Positions 34,786-44,238 of a stretch of DNA of 64,000 nt are shown here, piece after piece. The stretch's first letter is position 1. The number at the start of each line of letters is the position of its first letter. Origin of the DNA: Bradyrhizobium lablabi (lineage in GTDB: Bacteria > Pseudomonadota > Alphaproteobacteria > Rhizobiales > Xanthobacteraceae). The position numbers and the translations under genes are program-made. Where the stretch lies: contig NZ_JAFCLN010000009.1 of assembly GCF_018129385.1 (NCBI RefSeq), forward strand, positions 182,856 to 246,855, given 5' to 3'. The notes under the pieces were generated by a model. It ran no database searches. It was not told the origin of the DNA and was given only the letters and a program-made list of their open reading frames with translations.

Positions 34786-36180
34786 ATGCACGGACTTTTC
34801 AGGTGGAGCAGCAAATGGTGGCCGGGCGTCATTCCGCTGGTCGTCTTTTGGGCTTTCGCCGCCTGGACGAGCACGATTCCGCTGGAAACCGATCTGGCCG
34901 CGCGCTCAAATGCCGCACTCAAGGATACCGTCCTCGACAAGCAGCGGATTTCCGTACTTGGCCGTGACGTCGGCCTGTCCGCCGAGGCCTTTTCGGAGGA
35001 AGGCAGGCTGCACGCGGTAGGGTCGGTCGCGGCGGTGCCGGGCGTGCGGCTCGTCAACGACAACACCCGGCTCGTTCCCGAAGCAAAGCCGTTCGTGTGG
35101 TCGGCCGAGCGCGACGTGGCGCGCGTGACGCTCGGCGGCTCCGCGCCGCTGCCGGCGAGCAAGACGCGCTTGCTGGAAACCGCGCGCAACGCGCTTGGCG
35201 GCGTTGAAGTCGCCGATCAGATGAGTCTCGCGCGCGGCGCGCCGCCGCGTTTCGACAACGCGGCTGCGCTGCTGATCGACCAGATCGCAAAATTGAAGGA
35301 CGGCAAGATCACGCTGTCGGACACCAAAGTGAGTCTTGCCGGCATGGCGCGCGAGCTCGGCGGCCGTGAAGCGATCGCAGCCGCCTTGCGCAATCTGCCG
35401 GAAGGCTTTTCGGTCGCGGCCAACGACATCAAGGCGCCGCCTTATGTGTTCCAGGCCTACAAGGATCCGGTGGCGTCGACGCTGACGCTGACCGGCAACG
35501 TCCCCGACAACAATGTCCACGCAGCGCTGGTGGCCAATGCGGGCCGCAAATTCTTCAGCGAGAAGGTCGTCGACAATCTGAAGGCAAGCGTCGGTGCGCC
35601 CGCCGGTTTCGCTCAAGCCGTGGTGCCGGCGCTCGGCGCGCTGTCGCGGCTCTCGACCGGCACGCTGGTGGTGTCGGACCGCGAGGTCAAGCTCTCGGGC
35701 GATGCGCTCTATGACGCGGCCGCGCAGCAAATCCGTGCCGGATTGGGCAAGGATTTTCCGCAGGGCTGGCAGTTCAAGGCCGAAATCTCCGTCAAGCCGC
35801 AGCCCTCGGCGGTCGACGCCACCGTGTGCCAGCAATTGTTCGCCGACCTTTTGACCAAGGCCCGGATCCGTTTCGAATCCGGAAGTGCCGAGCTCTCGCA
35901 GGATTCGCTCGGCCTGCTCGATCGCCTGACTGAAACGGCGATGCGCTGCCCGAACGCCAATATCGAGATCGCCGGCCATACCGATGCCGACGGCGATCCG
36001 GCCGCCAACCAGGCGCTGTCGGAAAAGCGCGCGCAGACCGTGATGGATTTTCTGGTGCGCGCCGGGTTGCCCGCGAACCGCTTTACCGCGGTCGGCTATG
36101 GCGCCAGCCAGCCGCTCGCGGGCAACGATACCGACGAGGGCAAGGCACAGAACCGCCGCATCGATTTCGTGGTGAAATAG
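34786..36180 (+). CDS. OmpA family protein with BON-like repeats
   Basis: A 464-residue envelope protein. One N-terminal membrane segment (about 12-28, PGVIPLVVFWAFAAWTST) anchors it. The middle (about 30-340) consists of BON-like alpha-beta repeats such as GRDVGLSAEAFSEEGR and LTLTGNVPDNNVHAALV. The C-terminal OmpA domain (about 350-464) shows RFESGSAELSQDSLGLLDRL, IEIAGHTDADGD, LSEKRAQTVMDFLV and QNRRIDFVV, the peptidoglycan-binding pattern. The order anchor, BON, OmpA is like mycobacterial ArfA. A small membrane protein gene follows after 10 bp. Confidence 0.85.
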   Translation: MHGLFRWSSKWWPGVIPLVVFWAFAAWTSTIPLETDLAARSNAALKDTVLDKQRISVLGRDVGLSAEAFSEEGRLHAVGSVAAVPGVRLVNDNTRLVPEAKPFVWSAERDVARVTLGGSAPLPASKTRLLETARNALGGVEVADQMSLARGAPPRFDNAAALLIDQIAKLKDGKITLSDTKVSLAGMARELGGREAIAAALRNLPEGFSVAANDIKAPPYVFQAYKDPVASTLTLTGNVPDNNVHAALVANAGRKFFSEKVVDNLKASVGAPAGFAQAVVPALGALSRLSTGTLVVSDREVKLSGDALYDAAAQQIRAGLGKDFPQGWQFKAEISVKPQPSAVDATVCQQLFADLLTKARIRFESGSAELSQDSLGLLDRLTETAMRCPNANIEIAGHTDADGDPAANQALSEKRAQTVMDFLVRAGLPANRFTAVGYGASQPLAGNDTDEGKAQNRRIDFVVK

Positions 36181-36190
36181 CCAGGACGAA

Positions 36191-36493
36191 ATGGAAATGG
36201 CTTATCTTGCGACATTCTTCTGGGGCTGGCTGCTGACGTCGCTGCTGCTCGGCTTTGCCATGGGCTGGATCGCGGTCGTGCACCGCGGCCCGGCGGTATC
36301 CCGGCGCCTGGCGCTCTGGCTTTCGGTGCTGGTTGCCGCGCTGCTGGCGGCGGCTTTGGCGCGCATCGTCCCCGGCCGTTACGGCTATTGGCTCGATCTC
36401 GGCCTCATCATGTTTGCGCTGTATCTGATCGGATGCGCGATCGGGTCGTGGCTGCGCGACTGGGTCGTTTCGCGCGGCCTGCCGCGGGCCTGA
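36191..36493 (+). CDS. Small hypothetical membrane protein
   Basis: A 100-residue protein with three hydrophobic segments (about 5-28, 38-60 and 66-88) and short charged turns (HRGPAVSRR). No enzyme motif is visible and I do not recognise the family by function. It starts 10 bp after the OmpA/BON gene on the same strand, so it is probably part of that operon and may assist an envelope process. Confidence 0.7.
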   Translation: MEMAYLATFFWGWLLTSLLLGFAMGWIAVVHRGPAVSRRLALWLSVLVAALLAAALARIVPGRYGYWLDLGLIMFALYLIGCAIGSWLRDWVVSRGLPRA

Positions 36494-36890
36494 ACCGGAC
36501 GCCAGACCCTCAGTCGCCGCCCGGCAACCCGGCAGGAACGGTGTCCGCCGCCCGGCATTGGTCGCGATCCCGGCCGCCTCGCTGGCGGCCGTCCGAAAAT
36601 TCGATCTGTGTTTTTGCGGCGTTTGGCGCTAAATCCGCCGTCGGATTCCGCCGCCGGCGGCTTCTTGCGGATATGTCCGTAGTTTGTCGGGGTGGCGCCA
36701 ATGCAGCAAATCTGTGCATTCGCGGTCATGAACGTCACCTAATATGTTGAAGAATCGCGTTTTATTCTCCGTCAGGTGAATTCCACTCCGGCCCGAAACG
36801 CGCTACCACATCGGGCAGGGAGCAAGCGCAGCGGCGGCAGCGGCGGGTTCAACCTATGCCATCGCTGCTGGATCATATTCGAGGGTCTAG
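36494..36890. other. Non-coding interval with a strong hairpin
   Basis: No convincing gene in these 397 bp. CGGCCGCC-TCGCT-GGCGGCCG (36571-36591) is a perfect 8-bp hairpin, not followed directly by a T-run; it could end the OmpA operon. The part after about 36700 turns AT-rich (GTCACCTAATATGTTGAAG) and probably holds the promoter of the next gene, but no -35/-10 pair stands out. Confidence 0.5.
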
Positions 36891-37958
36891 ATGCTGGAAG
36901 CAATACGCAGGGCGATCTCGTTTCTGCGCCAGAAGCAAGTCCTGCATAAGCTCGGCGTTGTGATCAGCATTTCGGTGATCGCCGTTGCCTGCTACGTGCT
37001 CTATCACATGCTGCGCGGCATCGACACCAACGAGGTCATCGACGCCATCAAGGGCACCGAGCCGCGCCAGATCGTGCTCGCCGCGCTGTTCGTGGCCGCC
37101 GGCTATTTCACTCTGACCTTTTACGACTGGTTCGCGGTCCGCGCGATCGGCCGCACCGATGTCCCCTATCGCATCAACGCGCTTGCCGCCTTCACCTCCT
37201 ATTCGATCGGGCACAATGTCGGCGCCAGCGTCTTCACCGGCGGTGCGGTGCGCTACCGCATCTATTCGGCATGGGGATTGAACGCGATCGACGTCGCCAA
37301 GATCTGCTTTCTCGCCGGCCTGACCTTCTGGCTCGGCAATGCCGCGGTGCTGGGCCTCGGCATCGCCTATCATCCGGAGGCGGCGGCCTCGATCGACCAG
37401 CTTCCGGTCTGGCTCAACCGCACGGCGGCATTTGCGATCATTCTCGGCCTGATCGGCTATGTCGCCTGGGTCTGGGTGCAGCCGCGCGGGGTCGGCCGCG
37501 GCCCGTGGACCGTGACGCTGCCGGGGGGGCCGCTCACGCTGCTCCAGATCGGGATCGGGATCGTCGACCTCAGCTTCTGTGCGCTGGCGATGTACATGCT
37601 GACCCCCGACGAGCCGAACGTCGGCTTCGTCGTGGTTGCGGTGATCTTCGTCTCGGCGACCCTGCTCGGATTCGCCAGCCACTCGCCCGGCGGTCTTGGC
37701 GTGTTCGACGCCGCCATGCTGGTCGGGCTCTGGCAGATGGACCGGGAGGAACTGCTGGCCGGAATGCTGCTGTTTCGCGTCCTCTATTATATTACGCCAT
37801 TTGTCCTATCTGTAATCTTGCTGACGCTTCGGGAGATTATCATCGGCGCCCGATCCAAGCGGCTGCAACGGCTGGCGTCGGCTGCCGACGTTCAGCCGAT
37901 GGCCGAACCGAGGCACGAAGCCGTCTATGTGCGGGAGCGTAGAGACGGCAGCGCCTGA
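36891..37958 (+). CDS. Lysylphosphatidylglycerol synthase transmembrane-region family protein (YbhN/UPF0104-like)
   Basis: A 355-residue membrane protein with about eight transmembrane segments and a basic C-terminal tail. Marker stretches are FTSYSIGHNVGASVFTGGAVRYR near residue 105 and ASHSPGGLGVFDAAM near 262, which correspond to the flippase-like core of the MprF/UPF0104 family. The C-terminal synthase domain of MprF is absent, so this is a stand-alone flippase-like protein; its lipid substrate is unknown. It precedes the phosphate-sensor gene by about 96 bp on the same strand. Confidence 0.82.
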   Translation: MLEAIRRAISFLRQKQVLHKLGVVISISVIAVACYVLYHMLRGIDTNEVIDAIKGTEPRQIVLAALFVAAGYFTLTFYDWFAVRAIGRTDVPYRINALAAFTSYSIGHNVGASVFTGGAVRYRIYSAWGLNAIDVAKICFLAGLTFWLGNAAVLGLGIAYHPEAAASIDQLPVWLNRTAAFAIILGLIGYVAWVWVQPRGVGRGPWTVTLPGGPLTLLQIGIGIVDLSFCALAMYMLTPDEPNVGFVVVAVIFVSATLLGFASHSPGGLGVFDAAMLVGLWQMDREELLAGMLLFRVLYYITPFVLSVILLTLREIIIGARSKRLQRLASAADVQPMAEPRHEAVYVRERRDGSA

Positions 37959-38054
37959 CCAGGCGAAGCGGGTGCCGGTCCGCGCAATGGATGCGTCGAT
38001 GGACGACCTTCCAAGGGAAGACCTGCAAGGAGTGATCTGGAGAAGACCGGCGCA

Positions 38055-39353
38055 ATGGCGATAGACGACTCTCCCTCTTCCTTTTTCTCGCCATGGCCGG
38101 AGCGGTTGCGGCATTCGGCCATTATTCTGCTGGCCGCAGGCCTCGCGCTGAGCGTGCTGGTGGCATTCGGCGAATTCCCGCCGATCGGCGCCGCCATGGT
38201 TTTTGCCTGCATCGCTGCCGCTGCGCTGGTGCCGTGGCGGCTGCACCATGTTGCGGCCTCGCACGAGGACGTCCGCGGCGGCAATCCGGTGGAGGCCGCC
38301 GCCGTCAGCGCCGTGGTGGCCGGCATGCCGGATCCCGCCGTGCTGCTCGACCGCGCTGGCCGCGTCATCCACCTCAACGCGGCGGCGGCGCAGCTGGCGC
38401 CGGCCCTGCGCAAGAACGAGCTGGCGCAATTCGCGCTGCGCTCGCCCGAGATCATCACCGCGCTGCGTGAGGCGATCGCCACCTCCGAACCGCGCCGCAC
38501 CAGCTATCTCGACCAGGTACCGGTCGATCGCTGGATGGAATTGATCATCACGCCGGTGCCGGTGCCGACGCTGTTCGGCGGCGCCGAAAAATGCATGCTG
38601 ATGACCTTCCACGACCAGACGCCGCTGCGGCGGGTCGAGGAAATGCGCGCCGATTTCGTCGCCAATGCCAGCCACGAGCTGCGCACGCCGCTGGCGGCGC
38701 TGTCGGGCTTCATCGACACGCTCCAGGGGCCGGCCAAGGACGACGCGCGGGCGCGCGAGCGCTTCCTCGGCATCATGCATACCCAGGCCACCCGGATGGC
38801 GCGCCTGATCGACGATCTCTTGTCGCTGTCGCGCGTCGAGCTGTCAGCCCATGTCCGCCCGGACACGCTGATCGATCTCGTGCCGATCATCCGCCAGGTC
38901 GCCGATGGCCTCGAGCCGCTGGCGCGCGAACGCCAGGTGGTGATCCAGATCGACCTGCCGGAGACGCCGGTGGCGATCGCCGGCGATCGCGAGGAATTGC
39001 TGCGCCTGTTCGAGAACCTGATCGAGAACGCGCTGAAATATGGCGCCTCGGGCGGCAAGGTGATCGTCTCGCTCTCCTCGGCAAGTTCCGGCGAAGGCGC
39101 GCCGGAATATCGCGTCATGGTGCGCGATTTCGGCCCGGGCATCGCCCCGGAGCACCTGCCGCGGCTCACCGAGCGGTTCTACCGGGTAGACGTCGGCGAC
39201 AGCCGCAACCAGGGCGGAACCGGGCTCGGCCTGTCCCTCGTCAAGCACATTCTGGCCCGCCATCGGGGCCGTCTGCTGATCGAAAGCGTGCCCAGAAACG
39301 GGGCAACGTTCACCGCCTGCTTTCCCCAGGTGAGACCTTCCGTCGCAGGGTGA
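38055..39353 (+). CDS. phoR: Phosphate regulon sensor histidine kinase
   Basis: A 432-residue kinase. Two N-terminal membrane helices (about 20-38 and 44-62) are followed by a PAS domain (about 80-185; GMPDPAVLLDRAGRVIHLNAAA), the phospho-acceptor helix NASHELRTPL (His207), and an ATPase domain with NLIENALKYG, DFGPGI and GTGLGLSLVKHI. It phosphorylates PhoB when phosphate is scarce and is held off by PstSCAB-PhoU when it is plentiful. Its position in front of pstS and with phoB at the end of the cluster fixes the identity. Confidence 0.93.
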   Translation: MAIDDSPSSFFSPWPERLRHSAIILLAAGLALSVLVAFGEFPPIGAAMVFACIAAAALVPWRLHHVAASHEDVRGGNPVEAAAVSAVVAGMPDPAVLLDRAGRVIHLNAAAAQLAPALRKNELAQFALRSPEIITALREAIATSEPRRTSYLDQVPVDRWMELIITPVPVPTLFGGAEKCMLMTFHDQTPLRRVEEMRADFVANASHELRTPLAALSGFIDTLQGPAKDDARARERFLGIMHTQATRMARLIDDLLSLSRVELSAHVRPDTLIDLVPIIRQVADGLEPLARERQVVIQIDLPETPVAIAGDREELLRLFENLIENALKYGASGGKVIVSLSSASSGEGAPEYRVMVRDFGPGIAPEHLPRLTERFYRVDVGDSRNQGGTGLGLSLVKHILARHRGRLLIESVPRNGATFTACFPQVRPSVAG

Positions 39354-39379
39354 ATGCAAGCGATTTCAATCGCTTAGCT

Positions 39380-39397
39380 GTGTCATCCAACTGTCAT
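39380..39397 (+). promoter_or_regulatory. Pho box upstream of pstS
   Basis: GTGTCAT (39380-39386) and CTGTCAT (39391-39397) are direct repeats 11 bp apart, the PhoB-binding form. TATAAA at 39406-39411 is a suitable -10, so PhoB would replace a -35 element. Confidence 0.8.
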
Positions 39398-39497
39398 CAA
39401 ACCTTTATAAAACCGGCACCGACCGCTCCTAGATGGACCGGCGGTGAGCGCGATCGGGCGCGTCTGGCGCTTCGCTCACCCAAATGGAGACCACCCC

Positions 39498-40508
39498 ATG
39501 AATTTCATTAAAACGATCGTCGCGGCCAGCTTGGTGGCGGCTTCGACCTCGGCTTTCGCCGCCGATATCACTGGTGCGGGCGCGACCTTCCCGTTCCCGA
39601 TCTATTCGAAGTGGGCTGACGCCTACAAGAAGGAGACCGGCAATGGTCTGAACTACCAGTCGATCGGTTCGGGCGCCGGCATCAAGCAGATCCAGGCCAA
39701 GACCGTGACCTTCGGCGCCACCGACGCGCCGCTCAAGGCCGAGCAGCTCGAAAAGGACGGTCTCGTTCAGTGGCCGATGGTGATGGGCGCGATCGTGCCG
39801 GTCGTGAACCTGGAAGGCGTCAAGCCGGGTGAGCTCGTGCTCTCGGGCGAAGTGCTCGGTGACATCTATCTCGGCAAGATCAAGAAGTGGGACGATGCCG
39901 CGATTGCCAAGCTCAATCCGAAAGTGAAGCTGCCCTCCGACGCCATCACCGTCGTCCGCCGCTCCGACGGCTCGGGCACCACCTTCAACTTCACCGACTT
40001 CCTCTCCAAGACCAATGCCGAGTGGAAGAGCAAGGTCGGCACCGGTACCGCCGTTGAATGGCCGGTTGGCGTCGGCGCCAAGGGCAACGAAGGCGTTGCA
40101 GGCAACATCGGCCAGACCAAGAACGCGATCGGCTACGTCGAATATGCTTACGCCAAGCAGAACAAGCTGACCCACACCGGTCTGATCAACAAGGCCGGCA
40201 AGCCCGTGCAGCCGACCATGGAAGCCTTCCAGGCTGCCGCTTCGAATGCCGACTGGGCCAAGGCTCCCGGCTACTACGTGATCCTCACCGATCAGCCGGG
40301 CGATGCCTCCTGGCCGATCACCGCGGCGACCTTCATCCTGATGCACAAGGATGCCACCGACAAGAAGGCCTCGCAGGAAGCCATCAAGTTCTTCAAGTAC
40401 GCCTTCGAGAAGGGCGGCAAGATGGCTGAAGAACTCGACTACATCCCGATGCCGGAGCCGGTCGTCAAGCTGATCGAGAAGACCTGGTCCTCGGACATCA
40501 AGAGCTAA
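39498..40508 (+). CDS. pstS: Phosphate ABC transporter substrate-binding protein
   Basis: A 336-residue periplasmic protein. Signal peptide MNFIKTIVAASLVAASTSAFA (about 21 residues), then ADITGAGATFPFPIYSKWADAY. Phosphate-contacting motifs GSGAGIKQ, FGATDAPL and RRSDGSGTTFNFTDFLS are present. The ATG at 39498 was preferred to an upstream one at 39444 because it gives the signal peptide. It captures phosphate for PstCAB. Its own Pho box precedes it, and two hairpins after it may raise its level over the other subunits. Confidence 0.95.
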   Translation: MNFIKTIVAASLVAASTSAFAADITGAGATFPFPIYSKWADAYKKETGNGLNYQSIGSGAGIKQIQAKTVTFGATDAPLKAEQLEKDGLVQWPMVMGAIVPVVNLEGVKPGELVLSGEVLGDIYLGKIKKWDDAAIAKLNPKVKLPSDAITVVRRSDGSGTTFNFTDFLSKTNAEWKSKVGTGTAVEWPVGVGAKGNEGVAGNIGQTKNAIGYVEYAYAKQNKLTHTGLINKAGKPVQPTMEAFQAAASNADWAKAPGYYVILTDQPGDASWPITAATFILMHKDATDKKASQEAIKFFKYAFEKGGKMAEELDYIPMPEPVVKLIEKTWSSDIKS

Positions 40509-40524
40509 GTCTGACGTGCGTTTC

Positions 40525-40605
40525 GGTGGCTGCGGCTCCGGCCGCGGCCACCGGTGTGATCGACGGGTCCGGAATCCATTCTCGCAACGCTGCAATGGAA
40601 TCCGG
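40525..40605 (+). other. Two stable hairpins between pstS and pstC
   Basis: First, GGTGGC..GCGGC pairs with GCCGC..GCCACC (40525-40552). Second, CCGGAATCCATT (40569-40580) pairs with AATGGAATCCGG (40594-40605) with one mismatch. Neither has a T-run; they probably protect the pstS 3' end from exonucleases and separate its level from pstCAB. Confidence 0.55.
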
Positions 40606-40714
40606 CCCGGCGCCTCGCGGCGCCAAGAACTCACAAGACGAGAAAATCGTCGTGCAGATCGCTTCGGGATCGTGGCGGTTCAGGTGGCGTTGAACTAAGA
40701 GAGAGGGGATAACG

Positions 40715-41713
40715 GTGGCAGATATGGCCGTTCAGGGCGACGTAATGGAAGCTGCAGGGCCTTACGATCGCGCCAAGGCGCTCAGCGCCTTCAAGCTCGG
40801 AGATATCACCTTTTACTGGATCACGCGCGCCAGCGCGATTTCGGTCCTGCTGATCCTGGGCGGCATCATCATCTCGCTGATCATCGGCGCCTGGCCGGCG
40901 CTGAAGGAATATGGCTTCGCATTTCTGACCACGCAACGCTGGGCGCCGTCGGCCGATCCGCCGGTGCTGGGTGCGCTCGGCCCGGTCTACGGAACGCTGA
41001 TCACCTCTTTCATCGCCATGCTGATCGCGATTCCCGTCGGTATCGGCATTGCGGTGTTCCTCACCGAGCTTTGCCCGCAATGGGCCCGCCGTCCGATCGG
41101 CATTGCCGTCGAACTGCTGGCCGGCATTCCGTCGATCATCTACGGCATGTGGGGCTTCTTTGTGTTGGGGCCGTTCCTCGCCAACACGTTCCAGCCGTTC
41201 ATGATCCGCATCTTCGACGGCGTTCCGATCCTGGGCACGATCTTCGCGGGTCCGCCGTCCTATCTCAGCCTGTTCAACGCCTCGCTGATCCTGGCGATCA
41301 TGGTGCTCCCCTTCATCACCGCGATCTCGGTCGACGTGTTCAAGACCGTGCCGGCGGTTCTGAAAGAGGCCGCCTACGGCGTCGGCTGCACCACCTGGGA
41401 AGTCGTCAAGAACGTCGTGATCCCCTACACGAGGGTCGGCGTGATCGGCGGCGTCATGCTGGCGCTCGGCCGCGCGCTCGGCGAGACCATGGCGGTCACC
41501 TTCATCATCGGCAACTCGTTCCGGATCCAGGGCTCGATCTTCGCGCCGGGCACCACGATCTCGGCGGCGATCGCTAGCGAATTCGCCGAAAGCGACGGCC
41601 TGCATCAATCGGGCCTGATCCTGCTCGGCCTCTTGCTGTTCGTGCTGACCTTCATCGTGCTCGCCTGCGCCCGGCTGATGCTGATGCGTCTCGAGACCAA
41701 GGCGGGGAAATAA
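40715..41713 (+). CDS. pstC: Phosphate ABC transporter permease
   Basis: A 332-residue inner-membrane protein with six main transmembrane segments. PstC-type stretches include VYGTLITSFIAMLIAIPVGIGIAVFL, AGIPSIIYGMWGFF and the ABC-ATPase coupling loop EAAYGVGCTTWEVVKNVVIPY. It has a GTG start with GAGAGGGG upstream. It forms the pore with PstA, 3 bp downstream. Confidence 0.94.
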   Translation: MADMAVQGDVMEAAGPYDRAKALSAFKLGDITFYWITRASAISVLLILGGIIISLIIGAWPALKEYGFAFLTTQRWAPSADPPVLGALGPVYGTLITSFIAMLIAIPVGIGIAVFLTELCPQWARRPIGIAVELLAGIPSIIYGMWGFFVLGPFLANTFQPFMIRIFDGVPILGTIFAGPPSYLSLFNASLILAIMVLPFITAISVDVFKTVPAVLKEAAYGVGCTTWEVVKNVVIPYTRVGVIGGVMLALGRALGETMAVTFIIGNSFRIQGSIFAPGTTISAAIASEFAESDGLHQSGLILLGLLLFVLTFIVLACARLMLMRLETKAGK

Positions 41714-41716
41714 GCC

Positions 41717-42562
41717 ATGAACCCGATCTACGCACGCCGCCGCCGCTACGACATCGTCATCCGTGCCCTCTGCTTCGGTGCTGCCGCCTTCGGCGTCACC
41801 TGGCTGGCGCTGATCCTGTTCACGCTGTTCTACAACGGCCTGGCCGGGCTTTCCGTTCAGGTCTTCACCGAAAGCACGCCGCCGCCGGGATCGACCACGG
41901 GCGGCCTGCTCAACGCCATCGTCGGCTCGATCATCATGACGGTGATCGGCGTCGGCATCGGCGCGCCGCTCGGCCTGTTCGCCGGCACCTATCTCGCCGA
42001 ATACGGCCGGCACGACAAGCTGACCTCGGTGATCCGCTTCATCAACGACATCCTGCTCAGCGCTCCCTCGATCATCATCGGCCTGTTTATCTATGGTGCC
42101 GTCGTAGTGCCCATGCGCGGCTTCTCGGCGATCGCCGGCTGTCTGGCGCTGGCCGTGATTGTGATCCCGGTCGTGCTGCGCACCACCGAGGACATGTTGC
42201 TGCTGGTGCCGGGACCGCTGCGTGAGGCGGCGTCCGCGCTCGGCCTGCCGCGCTCGCTGGTGATCAAGCGGATCGCCTATCGCGCCGCGCGTGCCGGCCT
42301 CATCACCGGCGTGCTGCTGGCGACCGCGCGCGTCGCCGGCGAAACCGCGCCGCTGCTGTTCACCGCGCTCTCCAACCAGTTCTTCAGCCTCGACCTGACC
42401 CGGACGATGGCCAACCTGCCGGTGACCATCAACAATTTCGTGCAGAGCCCCTACGCCTACTGGAAGGAACTTGCCTGGGCCGGTGCACTGCTCATCACTC
42501 TCACCGTTCTTGCTTTGAACATTGGCGCACGCATCCTTGGTGCCGAAAGGGCCGCAAAATGA
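41717..42562 (+). CDS. pstA: Phosphate ABC transporter permease
   Basis: A 281-residue membrane protein with six transmembrane segments. Characteristic parts are STTGGLLNAIVGSIIMTVIG, LLSAPSIIIGLFIYG and the coupling loop EAASALGLPRSLVIKRI. It overlaps the ATPase gene by 4 bp (ATGA) and is therefore co-translated with it. Confidence 0.94.
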   Translation: MNPIYARRRRYDIVIRALCFGAAAFGVTWLALILFTLFYNGLAGLSVQVFTESTPPPGSTTGGLLNAIVGSIIMTVIGVGIGAPLGLFAGTYLAEYGRHDKLTSVIRFINDILLSAPSIIIGLFIYGAVVVPMRGFSAIAGCLALAVIVIPVVLRTTEDMLLLVPGPLREAASALGLPRSLVIKRIAYRAARAGLITGVLLATARVAGETAPLLFTALSNQFFSLDLTRTMANLPVTINNFVQSPYAYWKELAWAGALLITLTVLALNIGARILGAERAAK

Positions 42563-43374
42563 ACGATCTTTCTGTTTCCGTGAGTGCAGGCACCCCCGCT
42601 CATGCGGTATTGCCCGACGCCGCACCCAAAGTCACCGCGCGTGGTCTCAACTTCTATTACGGCGAGCACCACGCCCTGAAGGACATCAACCTGTCGCTCG
42701 GCACCAACCGGGTCACCGCCTTCATCGGCCCGTCCGGTTGCGGCAAGTCGACGCTGCTGCGCATCTTCAACCGGATGTACGACCTCTATCCGGGCCAGAA
42801 GGCCACCGGCCAGTTGATGCTGGACCAAACCAACATCCTCGACCCCAAGCTCGACCTCAACCTGCTGCGCGCGCGGGTCGGTATGGTGTTCCAGAAGCCG
42901 ACACCGTTTCCGATGACGATCTACGAGAACATCGCCTTCGGCATCCGCCTCTACGAAAGGATCTCCAAGTCGGAGATGGACGGCCGGGTCGAGAAGGCGC
43001 TGCGCGGCGGCGCGCTGTGGAATGAGGTCAAGGACAAGCTCAATGCCAGCGGCCTCAGCCTTTCCGGAGGCCAGCAGCAGCGCCTCTGTATCGCCCGCAC
43101 CGTCGCGGTGCGGCCCGAAGTGATCCTGTTCGACGAGCCGTGCTCGGCGCTCGATCCGATCTCGACCGCCAAGGTCGAGGAGCTGATCCAGGAGCTGTCC
43201 GAGAACTACACGATCGCGATCGTCACCCACAACATGCAACAGGCGGCGCGCGTCTCCGACAAGACCGCGTTCATGTATCTGGGCGAACTGGTCGAGTTCG
43301 ACGACACCAACAAGATCTTCACCTCGCCGAGTGATCGACGGACCCAGGACTACATTACCGGCCGCTTTGGCTAG
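42559..43374 (+). CDS. pstB: Phosphate ABC transporter ATP-binding protein
   Basis: A 271-residue ATPase. Walker A GPSGCGKST is at 57-65, PstB-specific VFQKPTPFPMTIYENI near 115, signature LSGGQQQRL near 170, Walker B VILFDEP near 190 and VTHNMQQAARV near 228. The length and the FNRMYDL motif are standard for PstB. It powers PstCA and, with PhoU, reports phosphate status to PhoR. Confidence 0.96.
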   Translation: MNDLSVSVSAGTPAHAVLPDAAPKVTARGLNFYYGEHHALKDINLSLGTNRVTAFIGPSGCGKSTLLRIFNRMYDLYPGQKATGQLMLDQTNILDPKLDLNLLRARVGMVFQKPTPFPMTIYENIAFGIRLYERISKSEMDGRVEKALRGGALWNEVKDKLNASGLSLSGGQQQRLCIARTVAVRPEVILFDEPCSALDPISTAKVEELIQELSENYTIAIVTHNMQQAARVSDKTAFMYLGELVEFDDTNKIFTSPSDRRTQDYITGRFG

Positions 43375-43450
43375 AGCATGATCCGGAAAAGTGGGCACCG
43401 GTTTTTGAAAAGCATGCCCTCGGGCTCGACCCGAGGGATCATGCTCAAAC
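43374..43450. repeat. Family G repeat (best-preserved copy)
   Basis: GAGCATGATCC (43374-43384) and GGATCATGCTC (43436-43446) are perfect 11-bp inverted arms; between them are AAGTGGGCACCGGTTTTT and a second hairpin CCCTCGG-GCTCGA-CCCGAGGG-like. It starts on the last base of the pstB stop and lies in the 133-bp gap before phoU. Confidence 0.85.
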
Positions 43451-43507
43451 AAGGAAACGAGTTCGTGACTGCATCCAGTTGGATCGTGGTCTGAGGAGAG
43501 AACACAA

Positions 43508-44224
43508 ATGGTCACTGAACATACCGCCAAGGCGTTTGACACCGACTTGCAGGAACTGACCCGGCTGGTCGCGGAGATGGGCGGCCTGGTCGAGCGCATG
43601 ATCACCGATTCCGTCGACGCGCTGATCCGCCGCGACGTCGCGCTGGGAAAACGCGTGGTCGCTTCCGATGTCGAAATCGACAATCTGCAACGCACCATCG
43701 AGGAGCGCGCGGTGCTGACCATCGCACGCCGCCAGCCGATGGCCGTCGACCTGCGCGAGATCGTCGGCGCCATGCGCGTCGCCACCGACCTCGAGCGGAT
43801 CGGCGATCTTGCCAAGAACATGGGCAAGCGCGTCGCGGCGCTGGACAGCGATTTCCACCCGCTCAAATTGATCCGCGGCCTCGAGCACATGACCGACCTC
43901 GTGCAGTCGCAGGTCAAGGCGGTGCTCGACGCCTATGCCTCGCACGACCTGCCGGCGGCGATGAACGTCTGGAAGGGCGACGAGGAAGTCGACGCCATCT
44001 GTACCTCTTTGTTCCGTGAGTTGCTTACCTACATGATGGAAGACCCGCGCAACATTTCGTTCTGTATCCATCTGATGTTCTGCGCGAAGAATATCGAGCG
44101 TATCGGCGATCACGCCACGAATATCGCCGAAACCGTGTTCTACATGATCGAGGGTCAGCAGATCCTCGACAAGCGCCCGAAGGGCGACATGACGACCTTT
44201 GCCACGACGGTCCCCAATAACTAG
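43508..44224 (+). CDS. phoU: Phosphate signalling complex protein PhoU
   Basis: A 238-residue all-helical protein made of two three-helix repeats. The metal-binding signatures ATDLERIGDLAKNMGKR (about 97-113) and AKNIERIGDHATNIAE (about 198-213) are both present. PhoU mediates repression of PhoR by the PstSCAB transporter and tunes transport. It lies between pstB and phoB as in most Alphaproteobacteria. Confidence 0.95.
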   Translation: MVTEHTAKAFDTDLQELTRLVAEMGGLVERMITDSVDALIRRDVALGKRVVASDVEIDNLQRTIEERAVLTIARRQPMAVDLREIVGAMRVATDLERIGDLAKNMGKRVAALDSDFHPLKLIRGLEHMTDLVQSQVKAVLDAYASHDLPAAMNVWKGDEEVDAICTSLFRELLTYMMEDPRNISFCIHLMFCAKNIERIGDHATNIAETVFYMIEGQQILDKRPKGDMTTFATTVPNN

Positions 44225-44238
44225 GAATCCAAACGCTC

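Noticed and set aside
33561..35189. A 542-residue reading frame on the minus strand
   Set aside because: The part beyond 34619 is antisense to the OmpA/BON gene and has no family features; the deacetylase starts at 34619.
36719..36740. Possible Pho box before the UPF0104 gene (GTCAT-GAAC-GTCAC)
   Set aside because: The repeat period is 9, not 11 bp, and the match to CTGTCAT is weak.
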